From Tepidimicrobium sp. (lineage in GTDB: Bacteria; Bacillota; Clostridia; Tissierellales; Tepidimicrobiaceae), in assembly GCA_012839395.1 (NCBI GenBank), contig DUNJ01000011.1, positions 1-7,528 of the forward strand: a stretch of DNA of 7,528 nt. Direction: 5' to 3'. The notes under the pieces are model-generated. The model made no database searches. It was not told the DNA's origin and saw nothing but the letters and a program-made list of their open reading frames with translations. The translations under genes and the position numbers were made by a program. Of this stretch, positions 6,581 through 7,528 are shown in pieces. Positions within the stretch are counted from its first letter, which is position 1. Each line of letters begins with the position of its first letter.

Positions 6581-7300
6581 ATGGATACTAAGGTATTAGT
6601 AGTAAATAGGGATGAATCTCTTAGAAGGGGATTGGTATACAGTTTGAAACAGGATGAATATGACGTGGATCCTGTTTCCACATTGGAGGAATGTATAGCT
6701 AAATTGAAGGAAAACGATTACGAATTGATCATCTTAGATATACTGCTCCCCGATGGAAATGGACTGTCCACCTGTGAAGTCATAAGGGAATATTCCCAAT
6801 CCCCTATGATAGTATTGACTGAAAAGGGTGAAGTGGTCAGTAAAATATTGGCGTTTGAATATGGAGCCGATGATTATGTAACGGTGCCCTTCAATATATT
6901 GGAGTTAAAGGCTAGGATTAAGGCCATACTTAGAAGGGCCAACATGAAGATTACCCAGCCGAAAGATCAGGCCATAACCATAGATAATTTCACCATCAAC
7001 CCGTTAGGCAGGAGCCTAACCATTAATGGGAAGCATATAGATCTAACTGGAAGGGAATTCGACCTATTCTACCTACTGATAACCAATCCAGATAGGGTAT
7101 TCACCAGGGAGGAGCTTTTAGAGAAGCTATGGGGCTATGAATATTTTGGTGATCTAAGGACTGTGGATGTCCACGTGAGAAGGCTTAGGGAGAAGATAGA
7201 AGATGAGCCCAAAAAAGCTCAATATATTCATACCAAATGGGGAGTAGGATATTATTTCAAGAACAATAGAGATAAGAAACCGGATACAATAGCCCGCTAA
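6581..7300 (+). CDS. OmpR/PhoB-family response regulator with an atypical receiver domain
   Basis: A 239-residue cytoplasmic two-domain regulator. Residues about 3-118 are a CheY-like receiver and about 130-229 an OmpR-type winged helix that binds DNA. The recognition-helix signature RTVDVHVRRLREKIE (193-207) and the wing ending HTKWGVGYYF are canonical, so DNA binding should be intact. In the receiver, phosphoacceptor Asp53 (LDILLPDGNG) and Thr80 are kept. The acidic pair that binds Mg, normally Asp/Glu-Asp after the first strand, reads Asn9-Arg10, and the near-invariant Lys before Pro-Phe is Val102 (DDYVTVPF). This suggests altered or phosphorylation-independent control. The start ATG 6581 is chosen because GAGGGG (6568-6573) lies 7 bases upstream and the first strand KVLVV begins at once. 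A start at 6515 would add 22 residues encoded inside selB. It lies 28 bases after selB and no histidine kinase is in the window, so its partner and targets are unknown. Confidence 0.93.
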   Translation: MDTKVLVVNRDESLRRGLVYSLKQDEYDVDPVSTLEECIAKLKENDYELIILDILLPDGNGLSTCEVIREYSQSPMIVLTEKGEVVSKILAFEYGADDYVTVPFNILELKARIKAILRRANMKITQPKDQAITIDNFTINPLGRSLTINGKHIDLTGREFDLFYLLITNPDRVFTREELLEKLWGYEYFGDLRTVDVHVRRLREKIEDEPKKAQYIHTKWGVGYYFKNNRDKKPDTIAR

Positions 7301-7308
7301 TACATTGA

Positions 7309-7528
7309 TGGAAGGGGTGGAGGAATGACCACTAGACCAAGCTATATAAGGCTGTTGGAAGATGGAATATTATTGGAAAGGGTGGAAAGGGCTAAGGAAC
7401 ATATATCGAATTGCAATCTATGCCCCCATAGATGATGTTCCTTAGCCCTTTCCACCCTTTCCAATAATATTCCATCTTCCAACAGCCTTATATAGCTTGG
7501 TCTAGTGGTCATTCCTCCACCCCTTCCA
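7309..7528. repeat. Perfect 94-bp inverted repeat with 32-base spacer, ending at the last base
   Basis: Bases 7309-7402 are the exact reverse complement of 7435-7528, with no mismatch found by direct reading; the spacer is 7403-7434. The left arm carries the ribosome binding site, start codon and first codons of the radical SAM gene, so the right arm merely copies them backwards and has no coding content of its own. The spacer holds a small 7-bp hairpin: ATCTATG (7416-7422) and CATAGAT (7427-7433) around CCCC. Perfect identity, a coding-sequence origin and the end at the window edge all point to a fold-back or amplification chimera rather than natural sequence. Confidence 0.95.
7325..7434 (+). 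CDS. Radical SAM protein of the PflA/PflX-like type, N-terminal fragment cut by a terminal inverted repeat
   Basis: Thirty-six codons are readable from ATG 7325: a YIRLLEDGILLERVERA helix region, then CNLCPHR. This resembles the N-terminus of the PflX group (COG1313, putative pyruvate formate-lyase activating-like Fe-S proteins), which start with a similar segment and a C-x-L-C-P-R-x-C motif. The next codon should be Cys, but the sequence switches at about 7434/7435 into the reverse complement of its own upstream DNA and gives TGA. The gene is therefore partial and probably complete in the organism. AAGGGG (7312-7317) lies 7 bases before the ATG, with a second G-rich stretch closer in. It starts 24 bases after the response regulator, probably in the same transcript. 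The radical SAM CxxxCxxC cluster site is not reached, so the family call rests on the N-terminus alone. Confidence 0.6.

Noticed and set aside
7433..7435. In-frame TGA after CNLCPHR, at a position where a Cys is expected, as a second selenocysteine codon.
   Set aside because: The TGA straddles the switch point of the perfect palindrome, and the following codons are just reverse-complement sequence with no radical SAM content. A chimera explains it better than recoding.
7309..7528. Natural hairpin replicon end, transposon terminal repeats or attenuator.
   Set aside because: The arms contain a gene start, are perfectly identical, and end exactly at the sequence boundary. No transposase or target duplication is present.

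Overview
The window looks like low-to-moderate GC DNA from an anaerobic, selenocysteine-using member of the Firmicutes (Clostridia or Tissierellia type). This rests on protein family resemblance, on Arg and Ile codon choice dominated by AGG/AGA and ATA, and on G-rich Shine-Dalgarno sites. Taxonomy cannot be fixed further by eye. Six protein genes are present: five complete and one cut off at the right end.

Left part (1-1531): the edge of a rho-independent terminator starts at base 1. A second, well formed terminator (68-96) abuts the stop codon of a minus-strand D-Ala-D-Ala carboxypeptidase (S11 penicillin-binding protein) that starts at a TTG near 1363. A 168-base divergent intergenic region (1364-1531) carries a good extended -10 promoter for the carboxypeptidase and a weaker candidate for the rightward genes.

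Middle and right (1532-7300): a tightly packed rightward gene train runs comEA - selD - selA - selB - response regulator - radical SAM gene. Gaps are 12, 15, -4, 28 and 24 bases. selD is itself a selenoprotein gene. Its real start is the ATG at 2159, and an in-frame UGA at 2198-2200 sits at the catalytic Cys/Sec position, followed by a clear bacterial SECIS hairpin (2226-2244) whose GGUCU loop matches the E. coli fdhF element. Naive ORF calling loses the first 26 residues. SelD makes selenophosphate, SelA converts seryl-tRNA(Sec) to selenocysteyl-tRNA(Sec), and SelB delivers it to UGA codons bearing a SECIS. The window therefore holds the whole protein set for Sec insertion, but not the tRNA gene selC.

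The OmpR-type response regulator after selB has an unusual receiver domain: the acidic pair reads Asn-Arg and the conserved Lys is Val, although the phosphoacceptor Asp remains. The last gene is the first 36 codons of a PflA/PflX-like radical SAM protein. It is interrupted by a perfect 94-bp inverted repeat with a 32-base spacer (7309-7528) that ends exactly at the last base, most likely a fold-back or assembly chimera at a contig end.

I see no CRISPR array, insertion sequence, rRNA, tRNA or clearly novel system. The points most worth attention are the selenoprotein SelD with its SECIS, the degenerate receiver domain, and the terminal palindrome.
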